Counted from the stretch's first letter, positions 50,681 to 60,603 are shown. The stretch is 64,000 nucleotides of DNA from Bacteroidaceae bacterium (GCA_017509605.1 JAFWPH010000009.1:17721-81720), one strand, 5' to 3'. Notes: generated by a model not told the origin, from the sequence alone. Numbers and translations are program-made.

Positions 50681-52747
50681 ATGAGAACATATTTACGAGA
50701 AAAACAGACTATTCTGGCAGTTTGGACAACACGAACTGCTCGGGCTGTCCGTACTATTCGGACGGCTCGTGTATTTTTGTCCATCCTCAGCATATTTTTA
50801 CTGATTGCCGTTGACGTAAAGGCGCAAAGCACCCCTGTGTCGCAGATGGAGCGCTTGAACCGTGGAGCCGTGGCCGTGATGCGCGACAATGGCGGCTATA
50901 TGCTCAGTTGGCGTCTATTCGGTTACGACTCTCCCAACACCACATTCGATGTGAAACGCAATGGTGCGGTCATAGCCACAGGATTAGCTGGTGCCACCTG
51001 CTATGAAGACCCTGACGGGCAGCCTGGTGACAAGTACACGATTATCGCGAGAGTAGGGGAGACCGTTGTTGATACCACTCCTGACTTCCTTCCCATGCAG
51101 GATTACTGTCTTCGCATCCCCATCGACTTGCCAGAAGGTGGCAGCGTAGGCGGCAGGCCCTACCGTTACACCCCCAACGACTGTTCTGTGGGTGATGTGG
51201 ATGGCGATGGTGAATACGAGATTATCGTGAAATGGGATCCCACCAATGCTGCTGACAACAGTTTCAGGAACAGGTTCACTGGCAAAGTGTATCTTGACTG
51301 CTACAAGTTGGACGGCACCAAGTTGTGGCGTGTTGACTTAGGACAGAACATCCGTGCTGGCGCCCATTACACTCAGTTTCTGTTCTATGATTTCGATCGC
51401 GACGGACGAGCCGAGTTGATTTGCAAGACCGCTCCCAATACGATGGACGGTACGGGGCACTATGTGAGTGAGGCATCCACCGATGCCACCATTCAGTCCA
51501 CCGACAACACCATCAGTTATGTTAACTACGACGGTCACGTACTCAATGGTCCCGAGTACCTCACCGTCTTTGAGGGACTTACAGGCAAAGCCCTTCACAC
51601 CATTTACTACCGTCCCAACCGTGCAGGTGGGGTAGGTGGTTCTCCCGAGATGCCGGGACGCGACTACTGGGGTGACGATTACGGCAACCGTAGCGAGCGC
51701 TATCTGGCATGTGTGGCCTACCTTGATGGTCCCGACAAGTCGCCCAGTGCGGTGATGTGTCGTGGTTACTACACCCGTTCCCATCTCTGGGCGGTTGATT
51801 TCGACGGCAAGCACCTGCACCATAAATGGCTTCATGCTTCGGTGTCGAGGACTGAGGTGCAACTCACCGACGCTTCAGGCAATGTGGTCAGCAAGACCTA
51901 TCAGACCAATACTTCGGGCATTCCTGGTAAGAGTTGCACGGCCTTTGGGCAAGGAGCTCACAGTGTTGCTGTGGGTGATGTTGACGGAGATGGTTGCGAT
52001 GAGATTATGTATGGCTCCGCGGCGATTGACAACGATGGTTCGTTGCTCTACTCGACCGGTTTGGGGCATGGTGATGCCATGCATTTGTCAGACATAGTTC
52101 CCGACCGACCGGGCTTGGAATATTTCATGGTGTTGGAAGAACGTCCTTATGGTCGTCATTTACGTGACGCTCGTACGGGCGAGCTTTTGTACTATACGCT
52201 CTCCAGTGGTGACAACGGTCGCGGACTTGCTGCCGACATTTTCGCTGAGTACGCTGGTTTGGAGTACTGGGACATCTTCAACGACAGTGTGTTCAGTGCC
52301 CAGTGTGAAGCCGTTGCAGCCCATCGTCCCTCCATCAACTTCCGCATTTACTGGGACGGCGATTTGCAGGACGAGCTCTTCGACTCTCGCCGCAATGTCC
52401 CATCCATATATAAGGTAACGCTTGAAAAGGATGAGAACGGCCAGGCTGTGGCTCGTTCCACCGAGATGTCTTTCTGCGGACATCCATTAGGCGAGATCTA
52501 TCATTCCACCAGTTGCAATTCCACCAAAGGAACCCCGAACTTGCAGGCCGACATCTTTGGCGACTGGCGTGAGGAACTGATACTGTGGGACCGGAGCGAT
52601 GCGTCCCACCTCAACATCTTCACGACCAATATCCCGACTGTTCACCGGCTTCCCACCTTGATGCACGACCATGTCTATCGCATGGGCGTGGCATGGCAGA
52701 ATGTGGCTTATAATCAGCCACCGCATTTAGGCTTTTTTAGGCGTTAG
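50681..52747 (+). CDS. PL11-type rhamnogalacturonan lyase
   Basis: A 688-residue exported polysaccharide lyase resembling YesW/YesX (PL11), which cleaves the rhamnogalacturonan I backbone. After the signal comes RGAVAVMRDNGGYMLSWRLF and then a beta-propeller with repeated calcium-binding loops such as GDVDGDGEYEIIVKWD, DFDRDGRAELICKTA and GDVDGDGCDEIMYGSA. The N-terminus is odd: before the hydrophobic core (FLSILSIFLLIAVDVKAQ) lies an arginine-rich stretch TTRTARAVRTIRTARV, encoded by 9-bp repeats (see findings). No later ATG could serve as start. The C-terminus (GFFRR) is written by GGCGTTA heptads. A GH28 gene follows. Confidence 0.88.
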   Translation: MRTYLREKQTILAVWTTRTARAVRTIRTARVFLSILSIFLLIAVDVKAQSTPVSQMERLNRGAVAVMRDNGGYMLSWRLFGYDSPNTTFDVKRNGAVIATGLAGATCYEDPDGQPGDKYTIIARVGETVVDTTPDFLPMQDYCLRIPIDLPEGGSVGGRPYRYTPNDCSVGDVDGDGEYEIIVKWDPTNAADNSFRNRFTGKVYLDCYKLDGTKLWRVDLGQNIRAGAHYTQFLFYDFDRDGRAELICKTAPNTMDGTGHYVSEASTDATIQSTDNTISYVNYDGHVLNGPEYLTVFEGLTGKALHTIYYRPNRAGGVGGSPEMPGRDYWGDDYGNRSERYLACVAYLDGPDKSPSAVMCRGYYTRSHLWAVDFDGKHLHHKWLHASVSRTEVQLTDASGNVVSKTYQTNTSGIPGKSCTAFGQGAHSVAVGDVDGDGCDEIMYGSAAIDNDGSLLYSTGLGHGDAMHLSDIVPDRPGLEYFMVLEERPYGRHLRDARTGELLYYTLSSGDNGRGLAADIFAEYAGLEYWDIFNDSVFSAQCEAVAAHRPSINFRIYWDGDLQDELFDSRRNVPSIYKVTLEKDENGQAVARSTEMSFCGHPLGEIYHSTSCNSTKGTPNLQADIFGDWREELILWDRSDASHLNIFTTNIPTVHRLPTLMHDHVYRMGVAWQNVAYNQPPHLGFFRR

Positions 52748-52850
52748 GCGTTAGCTCATTGACCATTGACCATTGAACATTGAACATTAAACATTGACCA
52801 TTAGGGTCGAGCCTTTTAGGCGTTAGACATTAGGCATTAGCTGGCGCCCA
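52730..52850. repeat. GGCGTTA and CATTGAC heptads between the two pectin genes
   Basis: TTTAGGC/GTTAGGC units begin inside the last codons of the lyase gene and supply its stop. CATTGAC/CATTGAA/CATTAAA units (52755-52802) and more GTTAGAC/ATTAGGC units follow to about 52842. Confidence 0.88.
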
Positions 52851-52896
52851 CGAAACTTGTGGTTTGAAAACCATCTATTACAAAATAAGGACAATC

Positions 52897-54213
52897 ATGA
52901 TGAAAAGTATCTCTCTTTTGCTATTGGCGCTGATAGCCACGACGGTGTCGGCCGCCGACAAATTTCCAGACGGGACAAAGGTTCCTTCTTGGTTTTCCAA
53001 CAACGAAGTACCGTCGTTGAGCAGTCTTGGACCAGAGTATGTGGTCACCGACTATGGCGTGTCGAGTGACAGCACCTTAGTTCAGACCAGAGAGTTGCAG
53101 GCTGTGATCGACCGATGTGCCCATGATGGCGGTGGCGTGGTTGTTATTCCTCGCGGCACATTCATGACGGGCGCGTTGTTCTTCCGTCCCCGCACCCACT
53201 TGCACCTTATGGAAGGCGCGAAGTTAAAGGGCAGCGACGACATCAGTGATTTTCCCGTGATAGAGACACGTATAGAAGGCCAGACCCGCAAGTATTTCCC
53301 TGCAGTGGTAAACGCTGACAGGGTGAATGGCTTCACGTTGACCGGCAAAGGCACGCTCGACGGCAACGGTTTGCGCTATTGGAAGCACTTCTGGCTTCGT
53401 CGCAGTTTCAATCCCCAGTGCACGAATGTTGACGAGATGCGTCCTCGTTTGGTGTATATCTCCAACAGCGACAGTGTTTTGATTGCCGACGTGCGTATCC
53501 AGCACTCACCATTCTGGTCCACGCATTACTATCGTTGCAATTATGTGAAACTGCTGAACATTTCCGTTTGTTCGCCAAAGGAACCAGTGAAGGCTCCGAG
53601 CACCGATGCGGTGGATATTGATGTCTGCTCCAACTTCCACATCAAGGGTTGCTACTTCGCAGTCAACGACGACGGCGTGGTGCTAAAAGGCGGTAAAGGT
53701 CCATACGCAGACCAGGATCCCAACAACGGTGCGAACACCAACATCATCGTGGAAGACTGCACCTATGGTTTCTGCCATAGTGCCATCACATTCGGTAGTG
53801 AGTCCATCCACGACCGCAATGTGATTTTCCGCAACAACCAGGTCAATGGCACAGAGCGTCTCTTGTGGCTCAAGATGCGTCCTGACACACCTCAGAACTA
53901 TGAGTACATCACAGTGGAGAACATCAAGGGTCATGCCAACTACTTGCTTTACATCATGCCATGGACCCAGTTCTTCGACCTTCAGGGTCGTCCCGACACG
54001 CCCATGTCGTACTCCAGCCATGTCACTTTGAGGAACATTGACTTCGACTGTGCCACTTTCTTCCAGGTTCAGAATGCTCCCGAGCAGTACGGTCTTCGCG
54101 ACTTCACGTTTGAGAACCTGAATGTCCGTGCAACAAAAAACGCTGACTATGAAGCCAGCGTTATTGCGAACAGCACCTGGAAGAAGGTCACTGTGGTTAA
54201 GGTGGAGAAATGA
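52897..54213 (+). CDS. GH28-family pectin hydrolase
   Basis: A 438-residue exported right-handed beta-helix enzyme (signal MMKSISLLLLALIATTVSAA). The polygalacturonase-family core is present: ITGKG-like VNGFTLTGKGTLDGNGLRYW, catalytic aspartates in STDAVDIDVC and FAVNDDGVVLKGG, and SAITFGSES where polygalacturonases have GHG. The loss of the GHG histidine and the neighbouring PL11 lyase favour rhamnogalacturonan or unsaturated-sugar hydrolase activity over homogalacturonan. The TTG-initiated frame 33 bp upstream was not chosen. The 3' end contains the terminator of the converging gene. Confidence 0.88.
   Translation: MMKSISLLLLALIATTVSAADKFPDGTKVPSWFSNNEVPSLSSLGPEYVVTDYGVSSDSTLVQTRELQAVIDRCAHDGGGVVVIPRGTFMTGALFFRPRTHLHLMEGAKLKGSDDISDFPVIETRIEGQTRKYFPAVVNADRVNGFTLTGKGTLDGNGLRYWKHFWLRRSFNPQCTNVDEMRPRLVYISNSDSVLIADVRIQHSPFWSTHYYRCNYVKLLNISVCSPKEPVKAPSTDAVDIDVCSNFHIKGCYFAVNDDGVVLKGGKGPYADQDPNNGANTNIIVEDCTYGFCHSAITFGSESIHDRNVIFRNNQVNGTERLLWLKMRPDTPQNYEYITVENIKGHANYLLYIMPWTQFFDLQGRPDTPMSYSSHVTLRNIDFDCATFFQVQNAPEQYGLRDFTFENLNVRATKNADYEASVIANSTWKKVTVVKVEK
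54135..54162 (-). terminator. Terminator of the WbsX gene inside the GH28 coding end
   Basis: AACGCTG (54139-54145) and CAGCGTT (54156-54162) form a 7-bp stem. Read leftward it is followed by TTTTTTG. It lies 55-82 bp beyond the leftward stop at 54217 and wholly inside the last 80 bp of the GH28 gene. Confidence 0.65.
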
Positions 54214-54216
54214 CGT

Positions 54217-55356
54217 TTACTTTGTTTTTCGCTCATTAACGACATCTTTTATGGCATCAAGGAAGCCATAGCCATATAGTTCATCCGGTTCAAGATAACC
54301 GCCCTCAGCCCATTCGTTCCAAGCGAAAAGGAAGATTTTGTCAGTCTTATAATACTTCTGTGCATTTTCAGCCAGAAGCGCGAGATAATGCTTGAACTTC
54401 TGTGGACTCACATCCGTGTATGCGCTGCCCTGTTTCTGGTGGCGTGGTGTGTTGTCCCAATCAGTGAAAGCGCATGGAATCATTTTGGTACTTCCCATTG
54501 GACGAAGACGTAGAATATTCTGCCATACTTCGTCATAGTCGTGCTGTTTTACCTCTGTTTGTTTTCTTCCACCGGAGAGTCCTATATTGATATGCAGTAG
54601 TCGTTTCAGTTCACGGGTATAGCGCATTAAGGGATAAAGGATCTTGCTTTTTGTGCGGTTTTGGTTCACCCCATGCACATATCCTGGATTCATCTCCACT
54701 CCATATGAGAACCTGCTGCGGTCCCATGAAGTGTCGAAACTCGAGGAAGCGCTCTGATAGATATAAGTCAGTCCATCAAAGCCCGCCTCTTGAGCCATCT
54801 TTGTCCAGCAATCCAGGAGTTTGTTCAACTTCAAGATGATATGTGGGGCATAAATCAGCAGTACAGGCTTGTTGCCCTCCTTCATATAGCGAGGGTCCTT
54901 GAAGAAGGGCAGGAGATAGTTGAAATGGTCCACCCACAACTTTTCGTTATTGAAATCGTCGTAAATGAGGATTTTCGAGGAGTTCTTGTCGGATGATTTC
55001 CAAATATCCCTCCATTCTCCATTAGCCCAAGAAATACAGTACTTGATATCGATTTCGGGATGTGCAAGCAGCATTTCCATGGGTTTCTGTAGCAACAATT
55101 TACCACTGAACCAGTAATGATACATACAGAAGCCGTAGATGCCATAGTCGCGTGCGAGTTGACATTGCCATTTCAAGGTTTCCACGTCGCTTAGATCATA
55201 ATAGTTTCCATCAAGTGGCACTCGTGGCTGGTTATGTCCTTCAAAGAGCGGGCGAGCGTTTCTTACATTCACCCATTCAGTAAAGCCTTTTCCCCACCAT
55301 TCATCATTTTCGGGTATGGTGTGGAATTGAGGCAGGTAAAAGGGGATAATCTTCAT
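54217..55356 (-). CDS. WbsX-like (GH99-like) polysaccharide protein
   Basis: A 379-residue protein of the WbsX family, which has a GH99-like TIM-barrel fold and occurs in O-antigen and capsule clusters, where it is often called a glycosyltransferase without proof. Hallmarks: [22 protein letters not shown] at the N-terminus, [30 protein letters not shown] and [17 protein letters not shown] near the C-terminus. It overlaps the upstream acyltransferase gene by 4 bp. It is the last gene of the leftward polysaccharide run and converges with the GH28 gene at a distance of 3 bp. Confidence 0.87.
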   Translation of the reverse strand: MKIIPFYLPQFHTIPENDEWWGKGFTEWVNVRNARPLFEGHNQPRVPLDGNYYDLSDVETLKWQCQLARDYGIYGFCMYHYWFSGKLLLQKPMEMLLAHPEIDIKYCISWANGEWRDIWKSSDKNSSKILIYDDFNNEKLWVDHFNYLLPFFKDPRYMKEGNKPVLLIYAPHIILKLNKLLDCWTKMAQEAGFDGLTYIYQSASSSFDTSWDRSRFSYGVEMNPGYVHGVNQNRTKSKILYPLMRYTRELKRLLHINIGLSGGRKQTEVKQHDYDEVWQNILRLRPMGSTKMIPCAFTDWDNTPRHQKQGSAYTDVSPQKFKHYLALLAENAQKYYKTDKIFLFAWNEWAEGGYLEPDELYGYGFLDAIKDVVNERKTK

Positions 55357-55988
55357 GGTTCTATTTGTTTCACGACCTTGGCCGGCACCCCTGCAACCAC
55401 AGAGTATGGCGGAACGTCTTTTGTGACCACGGCATTGGCTGCGATGATGGCGCCGTCACCCACCTTGACACCTGGGAGGATAGTGGTCTTGTCGCCAATC
55501 CACACATTCCGGCCTATTATTACTTCGCCAGGAGATACGATTTTTCGTTGCATGGGAGCGAGCAACAGATCCTCATACTTGCTTTCGCCATGCGCATTGT
55601 CTGTAATCAGAACAAAACGCCCAGTCAGTGTCCCTTCACCAATCACAATGTGGTTGGCGCAGGTCACATGTGTGTATTCACCCAAAGACACCTTGCTGCC
55701 AACAACCATTCTGGGGGTATTGCCATCCACAGTGCAGGTTTCCAGCACACAATGGCCCATGACAGAAGTGTTGTCGCCGACCTCCATGAACTGGGGATTA
55801 AAGATTTGTACTTCTGGAGCGAGCAGTGATCCCTTGCCAAAACGCTTGAATCTACCTTTAAGTCTGGCAGTCACGATGTTTCGGTGGCAGATATATACAG
55901 GATAGAACAATCGAGACGGCCATATACGCAGCATGTATCCCAACAGTTTTCCAATAGACGCAAAAATGCTGATGATCAGTTTATTCAT
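55353..55988 (-). CDS. Hexapeptide-repeat acyltransferase
   Basis: A 211-residue left-handed beta-helix transferase. Hexapeptide repeats run from about residue 55 ([18 protein letters not shown]) to 200, with the family end motif [20 protein letters not shown] and then [22 protein letters not shown]. The N-terminal 35 residues are hydrophobic and could associate with the membrane. Relatives O-acetylate sugars of surface polysaccharides using acetyl-CoA. It overlaps both neighbours (8 bp with the glycosyltransferase upstream, 4 bp with WbsX downstream), so the three are coupled. Confidence 0.88.
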   Translation of the reverse strand: MNKLIISIFASIGKLLGYMLRIWPSRLFYPVYICHRNIVTARLKGRFKRFGKGSLLAPEVQIFNPQFMEVGDNTSVMGHCVLETCTVDGNTPRMVVGSKVSLGEYTHVTCANHIVIGEGTLTGRFVLITDNAHGESKYEDLLLAPMQRKIVSPGEVIIGRNVWIGDKTTILPGVKVGDGAIIAANAVVTKDVPPYSVVAGVPAKVVKQIEP

Positions 55989-57165
55989 CTTTCAGGATTT
56001 GATGGTATATGTCGATCAAAGTCGATTTGATGGTTTCAGGGTTATGTCTGTCGTGAGCCTTGCGCATTGCGTTTTCGCTCAGTGTCAGTTGTAGTTGTGG
56101 GTTTCCGAGAAGCGTTTTAATCTTTGCTGCAAGGTCGTAAGGTGCATTGGCAGGAATCAGCAGTCCTGTCTCTCCGTCTTTCACCAACGATGGTATTCCT
56201 CCCACGTTCGTGGCAATCACAGGAACACCCAGATACTGTGCCTCGCAGATGCTATTAGGGCTATTGTCGATGTAACTTGGGTGCACCATACAGCTGCACT
56301 GGCATAATGCATCGGCCAGTTGTTCTTGGGAGGCTGTTCCCATCACGTTGACGGCTACATCCTCGGCCTTGATTTTGAACTTGTGTTCATAGAAACGGAT
56401 ATCGCTCACGCCATACACTTTCCATTCGTAGTCTATGTCGGTGAACTGCCTGAGTATTCTCGCTGTTTTCAGGATGAGGTCAGCGCCCTTGTACCAAGGG
56501 TTTGAGATGACGCTGACAATTGTCTTTCTTTGTTGCTCATTCTGATGCCACCTCTTGTCGCCATGGATAAAGGAATCGCGGAGAGCTTCCTCGCAATGGA
56601 AATACTTTGCCTTTGGATTGAACAGCGACACCATCGACTTGTCCCAGTCGGTACGTCCCATGAAGTACTGACACCTTTGTATGGTTTCCACCTCGCTTTG
56701 TGCTCTTTTCTGGAAAGCCTGCCTACTTCTTATCCCGATGAACCGCCGGCGAAGTGTCAGTCCTTTTCCAAAAAGGAAATCCCATTGGTTCACATCTACA
56801 GGGAACAAGGCATTCTCTATTGGAGGGATGCAGCCTTGTAAATGGATCAGCACCGGCACATCCACTTGGCCGCAGATTTGTCCAAAGTCATTCTCGCTGC
56901 CGAAGATTTGGATGAGGTCGGGTCGGAAATCACGGACAATCTCTAAAAAGAGGTCAAGGGTATGCGGTTTAGAAATCGGATAATACACCACACCTTCGAC
57001 CTCTTGTCGGAAAGTCTCCTCAGGATAGTCGAAAGCGACTCCCAATTCAACCTCATCGACAGTCCGCACAATCCTCTCCAAAGATGATATCCACCCACCG
57101 CCATTGTGGCTGTTGGTGCGAGGGCTGTACATGGAAGGAGTTACCGAAAACCAAAGAACACGCAT
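55981..57165 (-). CDS. Glycosyltransferase family 4 protein
   Basis: A 394-residue GT-B glycosyltransferase. The N-terminal domain starts [24 protein letters not shown]. The GT4 signature lies at about 290-340: [38 protein letters not shown] and [19 protein letters not shown], including the E-x7-E type acidic pair near the nucleotide-sugar site. It probably adds a sugar to a polyprenyl-linked surface glycan on the cytosolic face. First of three overlapping genes. The upstream gap to the CotH gene is repeat DNA. Confidence 0.88.
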   Translation of the reverse strand: MRVLWFSVTPSMYSPRTNSHNGGGWISSLERIVRTVDEVELGVAFDYPEETFRQEVEGVVYYPISKPHTLDLFLEIVRDFRPDLIQIFGSENDFGQICGQVDVPVLIHLQGCIPPIENALFPVDVNQWDFLFGKGLTLRRRFIGIRSRQAFQKRAQSEVETIQRCQYFMGRTDWDKSMVSLFNPKAKYFHCEEALRDSFIHGDKRWHQNEQQRKTIVSVISNPWYKGADLILKTARILRQFTDIDYEWKVYGVSDIRFYEHKFKIKAEDVAVNVMGTASQEQLADALCQCSCMVHPSYIDNSPNSICEAQYLGVPVIATNVGGIPSLVKDGETGLLIPANAPYDLAAKIKTLLGNPQLQLTLSENAMRKAHDRHNPETIKSTLIDIYHQILKDE

Positions 57166-57177
57166 GATCGTGTAATA

Positions 57178-57269
57178 GGGAGTTAAAAAGGAAGTTAATT
57201 CGCTTCGCTCATGGAAGTTAAAGTGGGAGTTAATTCGCTTCGCTCATGGGAGTTAAAGAGGGAGTTAGT
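57178..57269. repeat. GGGAGTTAA / TTCGCTTCGCTCAT repeat
   Basis: GGAGTTAA-type units alternate with TTCGCTTCGCTCATGG (twice) and end at the stop codon of the CotH gene (57270). The same module occurs at 60604-60666 upstream of rfbB. Confidence 0.85.
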
Positions 57270-59192
57270 TTACCACCAGGGCCAGTTCCAGCCACCGTCG
57301 TCGTCAGCGATGGTGAAGTTGACCACAACATTCACTTTCTTCAGTTTGTTACCCACTTGGTATTGGTACTGCATGATAACCGTATGTTTGTCGTTTCCTT
57401 GGCAGATGTCGGGATGGCATCCGCAAGCCCAGTTGAAGAGGTCACTTCCGATTTCTATATAGACATGGCTGTCGGTGTTCCAGATGGTGGTGTATCCTTT
57501 AGAGTTGAACCATCCTCCGTAAGTGGCGGCAGCGGTGTTGTTTCCGACGCTTCCATCGGGGTTGATGGGTACGATGTTGATGATGTTGTTCTCGTTGTAT
57601 TCTGAAACGGTGATGCCGAGTAGTTTGCAGAAGTCCTGGAAGTCGATGTTGACCTGTACGTCCTGTTTATACCCGTTGGCCATGGACAATTCCACGTCGT
57701 AGTTCAGGGTTCCCACGACCTCCTCGTCTTCGATGGGTGTCACCTCTTCTGGTACGGGAATGTTGTTGATGAGGTTGTCCATGAAGTCGCGTCTGTTCTC
57801 GAGCCATTTCTTCATCTTGGCCGTTTCGTTAGCGGGTTTGAATCCAGATAATGGGAATCGTTGTAGGTCTCGGTCCAGAGGTCCTCGGTTCAGGTGAGTG
57901 AGGTATTTCTCCATTTGTTCCCAGTTTCTGCTGACGATGGAGTCGCTGTACATGTTCCATACCTCCTTATATCGTTCCACGAAAGGTTTGCAGGCGAAGA
58001 GGTCGGTGAAGAAAGCAGGCAGTTTGTAGTTGCCATTCTGTTTGAGAGGGTTGCTACCCATGACGGTTTCGCGGTAGTCACGGAAGAAGGTGTGTCCGGT
58101 GTACATGTCGCTCCAGCTGAAGTCGTATGCAGCGTCCCAGTCCCAAACGGGTCCGAAGAAGAACTTTCCGTCTCCGTCCTTGAAGAGGAAGATGCTTCGT
58201 GGTGCAGACAGTTCGACATTATAGACGAATTCCTGTATCATCAGGTATCGTATGAACGACTCCATGTCCAGTAGTGCTTCCGCCTGTTGGTAGTCCTTAC
58301 TTTTGATGGCTCTCTCCAGAGTTGCGAACACCTCTTTGATGGAGTCGAGTTTTTCGGGTGTGAGGTCTTCTTCTTCGGGGTATTTCACAGCCATAGGCAT
58401 GCTATAGACCTTCGTGTAGAAGTTGTCGTTGGCATCAGGGCTGAGATCCGGTCCGTCGTCCTGGTCGAGTGTTAGTAGCAGTCCCTTGTCCTTGCTGATG
58501 TTCACTCGGTTGCTGCCTTGTTCTATTTGTTCGGTGATTTGGTACAGTCCGATGTAGTCACCGTTGAGGAACACCTCGGCGTATCTTGTATGGTTGGTGT
58601 ATGGCAGTCCCATCCATTCGGCCATTTCGAAGACGAATGTGTTCATCAGGTCGGTCACGTCTCTGTAGTTAGCGAGCAGTACCCATTTCTTGGCTTTGTC
58701 GAGTCCCAGGATCTTATGTTTTTCGTTGAGTTTGATTCTGTACGGTTTCTTGTCGTACCATTTGAATGAGGAGTTGCCCCTTCCTCGAATCTTGCCTTCA
58801 GCGGAGTAGTTGCTGAACTCGCCTTTGGCATCGATGGAGATGAAGCAATCGACATAGTCCTCTTTTGTGAGTACGGGTTCTCCGTCGCGTGTGGTGATGT
58901 TGACAGCGAAGACTCGGTATCCGTTTTTCGTCTCGTTCTCAGTGTCTTCGTCGAAGGTGACCTTGTTGAGTGTACCCACGTCGAAGGGTATGGTGATACC
59001 TCCGTTGGTGTTTCCCTGCAGCGTCTGTCCGTTTTTGTCAAAGTCGAAGTTGATGATGCTGTCGGGTGCGTAGGAGAAGTCCCATTCTGTTCCCCAGTTG
59101 CTGAAGTGGATGTGGTATCGTTCCTGCGCCTGGGCTTGTTGTCCCAGGGCAAGCATCAGCAGGGAAAAGGATATGATAAGGATGTTTCGCAT
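57270..59192 (-). CDS. CotH-family surface protein
   Basis: A 640-residue exported protein (signal MRNILIISFSLLMLALGQQAQA). Residues about 120-440 are the CotH kinase-like domain: AEGKIRGRGNSSFKWYDKKP, WVLLANYRDVTDLMNTFVFE, FLNGDYIGLYQITEQIEQGS and FFFGPVWDWDAAYDFS with conserved metal ligands. Residues about 490-620 form a separate beta domain (GGWFNSKGYTTIWNTDSHVY) that resembles DUF4859 from memory. It is the second CotH protein in the window; the domain is similar but the C-termini are unrelated. It lies within the polysaccharide region between a glycosyltransferase and rfbB. Kinase activity is not established for such proteins. Confidence 0.85.
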   Translation of the reverse strand: MRNILIISFSLLMLALGQQAQAQERYHIHFSNWGTEWDFSYAPDSIINFDFDKNGQTLQGNTNGGITIPFDVGTLNKVTFDEDTENETKNGYRVFAVNITTRDGEPVLTKEDYVDCFISIDAKGEFSNYSAEGKIRGRGNSSFKWYDKKPYRIKLNEKHKILGLDKAKKWVLLANYRDVTDLMNTFVFEMAEWMGLPYTNHTRYAEVFLNGDYIGLYQITEQIEQGSNRVNISKDKGLLLTLDQDDGPDLSPDANDNFYTKVYSMPMAVKYPEEEDLTPEKLDSIKEVFATLERAIKSKDYQQAEALLDMESFIRYLMIQEFVYNVELSAPRSIFLFKDGDGKFFFGPVWDWDAAYDFSWSDMYTGHTFFRDYRETVMGSNPLKQNGNYKLPAFFTDLFACKPFVERYKEVWNMYSDSIVSRNWEQMEKYLTHLNRGPLDRDLQRFPLSGFKPANETAKMKKWLENRRDFMDNLINNIPVPEEVTPIEDEEVVGTLNYDVELSMANGYKQDVQVNIDFQDFCKLLGITVSEYNENNIINIVPINPDGSVGNNTAAATYGGWFNSKGYTTIWNTDSHVYIEIGSDLFNWACGCHPDICQGNDKHTVIMQYQYQVGNKLKKVNVVVNFTIADDDGGWNWPWW

Positions 59193-59204
59193 AATTAGTT
59201 TTTG

Positions 59205-59282
59205 TCGAGAGTCAAGAGGTCTTTGAAAGGTTATTGGTTATAGGTTATAGGTTATTGAGATTAGGCTATAGGCGTTAGCTTT
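59205..59282. repeat. GAGTCAA and GGTTATT heptads upstream of the CotH gene
   Basis: GTCGAGAGTCAAGAGG, then GGTTATT/GGTTATA units (59229-59256), then TAGGCTA/TAGGCGT units, all within the short leader of the CotH gene. Confidence 0.85.
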
Positions 59283-59469
59283 TTTGTCCCGAATTTGAGA
59301 ATTATAGAATTATCAACGTGGCTGCTAAATTCTAATTTTTAAGGAGTTGGGGAGTAAAGGAGGGTCGGTGCCAGGCACCGACTGAATCTCTACGGACTTT
59401 TAGGACTTAAATGACTGCCGCCGCGAGGCGACGGCTATTTCCTGTCGTTAGGTTTTTCTGGACTTAGGT
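59283..59469. repeat. TTTGTCCCGAATT hairpin element, copy 1
   Basis: TTTTGTCCCGAATTTGAG (59283) and AATTATAGAATTAT lead to AAGGAGT units, the perfect hairpin GTCGGTGC-CAG-GCACCGAC (59364-59382), TACGGACTTTTAGGACTT, and GCCGCCGC-GAG-GCGACGGC (59418-59436). The second copy is at 63596-63790. Its parts (AAGGAGT, TACGGACT, the GCCG/CGGC stem) also occur in the 189-bp units, so the families are related. Confidence 0.85.
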
Positions 59470-60594
59470 TTATTTGTTGGAGTACATGTCGTCGTAGTAC
59501 TTCTGGTAGTCGCCGCTGGTGACGTTGTCCATCCATTCTTGGTTGTCGAGGTACCATTTTACGGTTTTCTCTATTCCCTCCTCGAACTGTAGGCTGGGTT
59601 GCCATCCGAGTTCGCGTTTGAGTTTGGTGGAGTCGATGGCGTATCTCATGTCGTGACCGGCACGGTCGGTGACGTATGTGATGAGGTTGAGGTCTTCGCC
59701 TTCTGTTCTTCCGAGCAGTCGGTCAACAGTTTTGATGAGCACTCTTATGATGTCGATGTTCTTCCACTCGTTGAATCCTCCGATGTTGTATGTTTCGGCG
59801 ATGATTCCGTGGTGGAAGATGGTGTCGATGGCACGTGCGTGGTCTTCCACATAGAGCCAGTCTCGTACGTTCTCTCCCTTGCCATATACGGGCAGTGGTT
59901 TGCGGTGTCGAATGTTGTTGATGAAGAGAGGTATGAGTTTTTCCGGGAACTGGTATGGTCCGTAGTTGTTGGAGCAGTTGGTGACGATTGTGGGCATGCC
60001 ATATGTGTCGTGGAATGCCCTGACGAAGTGGTCGCTGCTGGCCTTGCTGGCTGAGTAGGGGCTATGTGGGCAGTACTTGGTGGTCTCGCGGAAGAAGTCG
60101 TCGCCATAGACCTCGTGTGCGCTGATTTCGGAGGTACGTCCTTCGGGGCAAGTCATTTCGAGTGCGCCATAGACCTCGTCGGTGGAGATGTGGTAGAATC
60201 GTTTGTTCTCGTAGCGTTCAGGCAGCGACTCCCAGTAGAGTCTTGCTGCTTGTAGTAGTGAGAGAGTGCCCATGACGTTAGTACGTGCGAATGTGAAAGG
60301 GTCCTTGATACTCCGGTCTACATGGCTTTCAGCTGCGAGGTGTATGATTCCGTCGATCTTGTACTGTGGCAGTAGTTGGCAGATGGTGTCGAAGTCGCAG
60401 ATGTCTGCCCGTACGAAGGTGTAGTTGGGTTGGTCCTCGATGTCGCTGAGGTTTGCGAGGTTACCTGCGTATGTGAGTTTGTCGAGGTTGACGATGTGGT
60501 AGTCGGGGTACTTGTTGACGAAGAGCCTTACCACGTGGCTTCCGATGAAACCGGCTCCGCCGGTTATCAGGATGTTATGTTTGGAAGTGGTCAT
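59470..60594 (-). CDS. rfbB: dTDP-glucose 4,6-dehydratase
   Basis: A 374-residue extended SDR enzyme that converts dTDP-glucose to dTDP-4-keto-6-deoxyglucose, the second step towards dTDP-rhamnose and related sugars. The NAD motif is ILITGGAGFIGSHVVRLF, the catalytic region is FYHISTDEVYGAL with the Thr/Asp/Glu triad, and YSASKASSDHFVRAF holds the YxxxK pair. NCSNNYGPYQFPEKLIPL is typical of RfbB/RmlB. rfbA, rfbC and rfbD are not in the window, so the rest of the pathway is elsewhere. Repeats lie on both sides. Confidence 0.94.
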   Translation of the reverse strand: MTTSKHNILITGGAGFIGSHVVRLFVNKYPDYHIVNLDKLTYAGNLANLSDIEDQPNYTFVRADICDFDTICQLLPQYKIDGIIHLAAESHVDRSIKDPFTFARTNVMGTLSLLQAARLYWESLPERYENKRFYHISTDEVYGALEMTCPEGRTSEISAHEVYGDDFFRETTKYCPHSPYSASKASSDHFVRAFHDTYGMPTIVTNCSNNYGPYQFPEKLIPLFINNIRHRKPLPVYGKGENVRDWLYVEDHARAIDTIFHHGIIAETYNIGGFNEWKNIDIIRVLIKTVDRLLGRTEGEDLNLITYVTDRAGHDMRYAIDSTKLKRELGWQPSLQFEEGIEKTVKWYLDNQEWMDNVTSGDYQKYYDDMYSNK

Positions 60595-60603
60595 AATAAA
60601 TAT

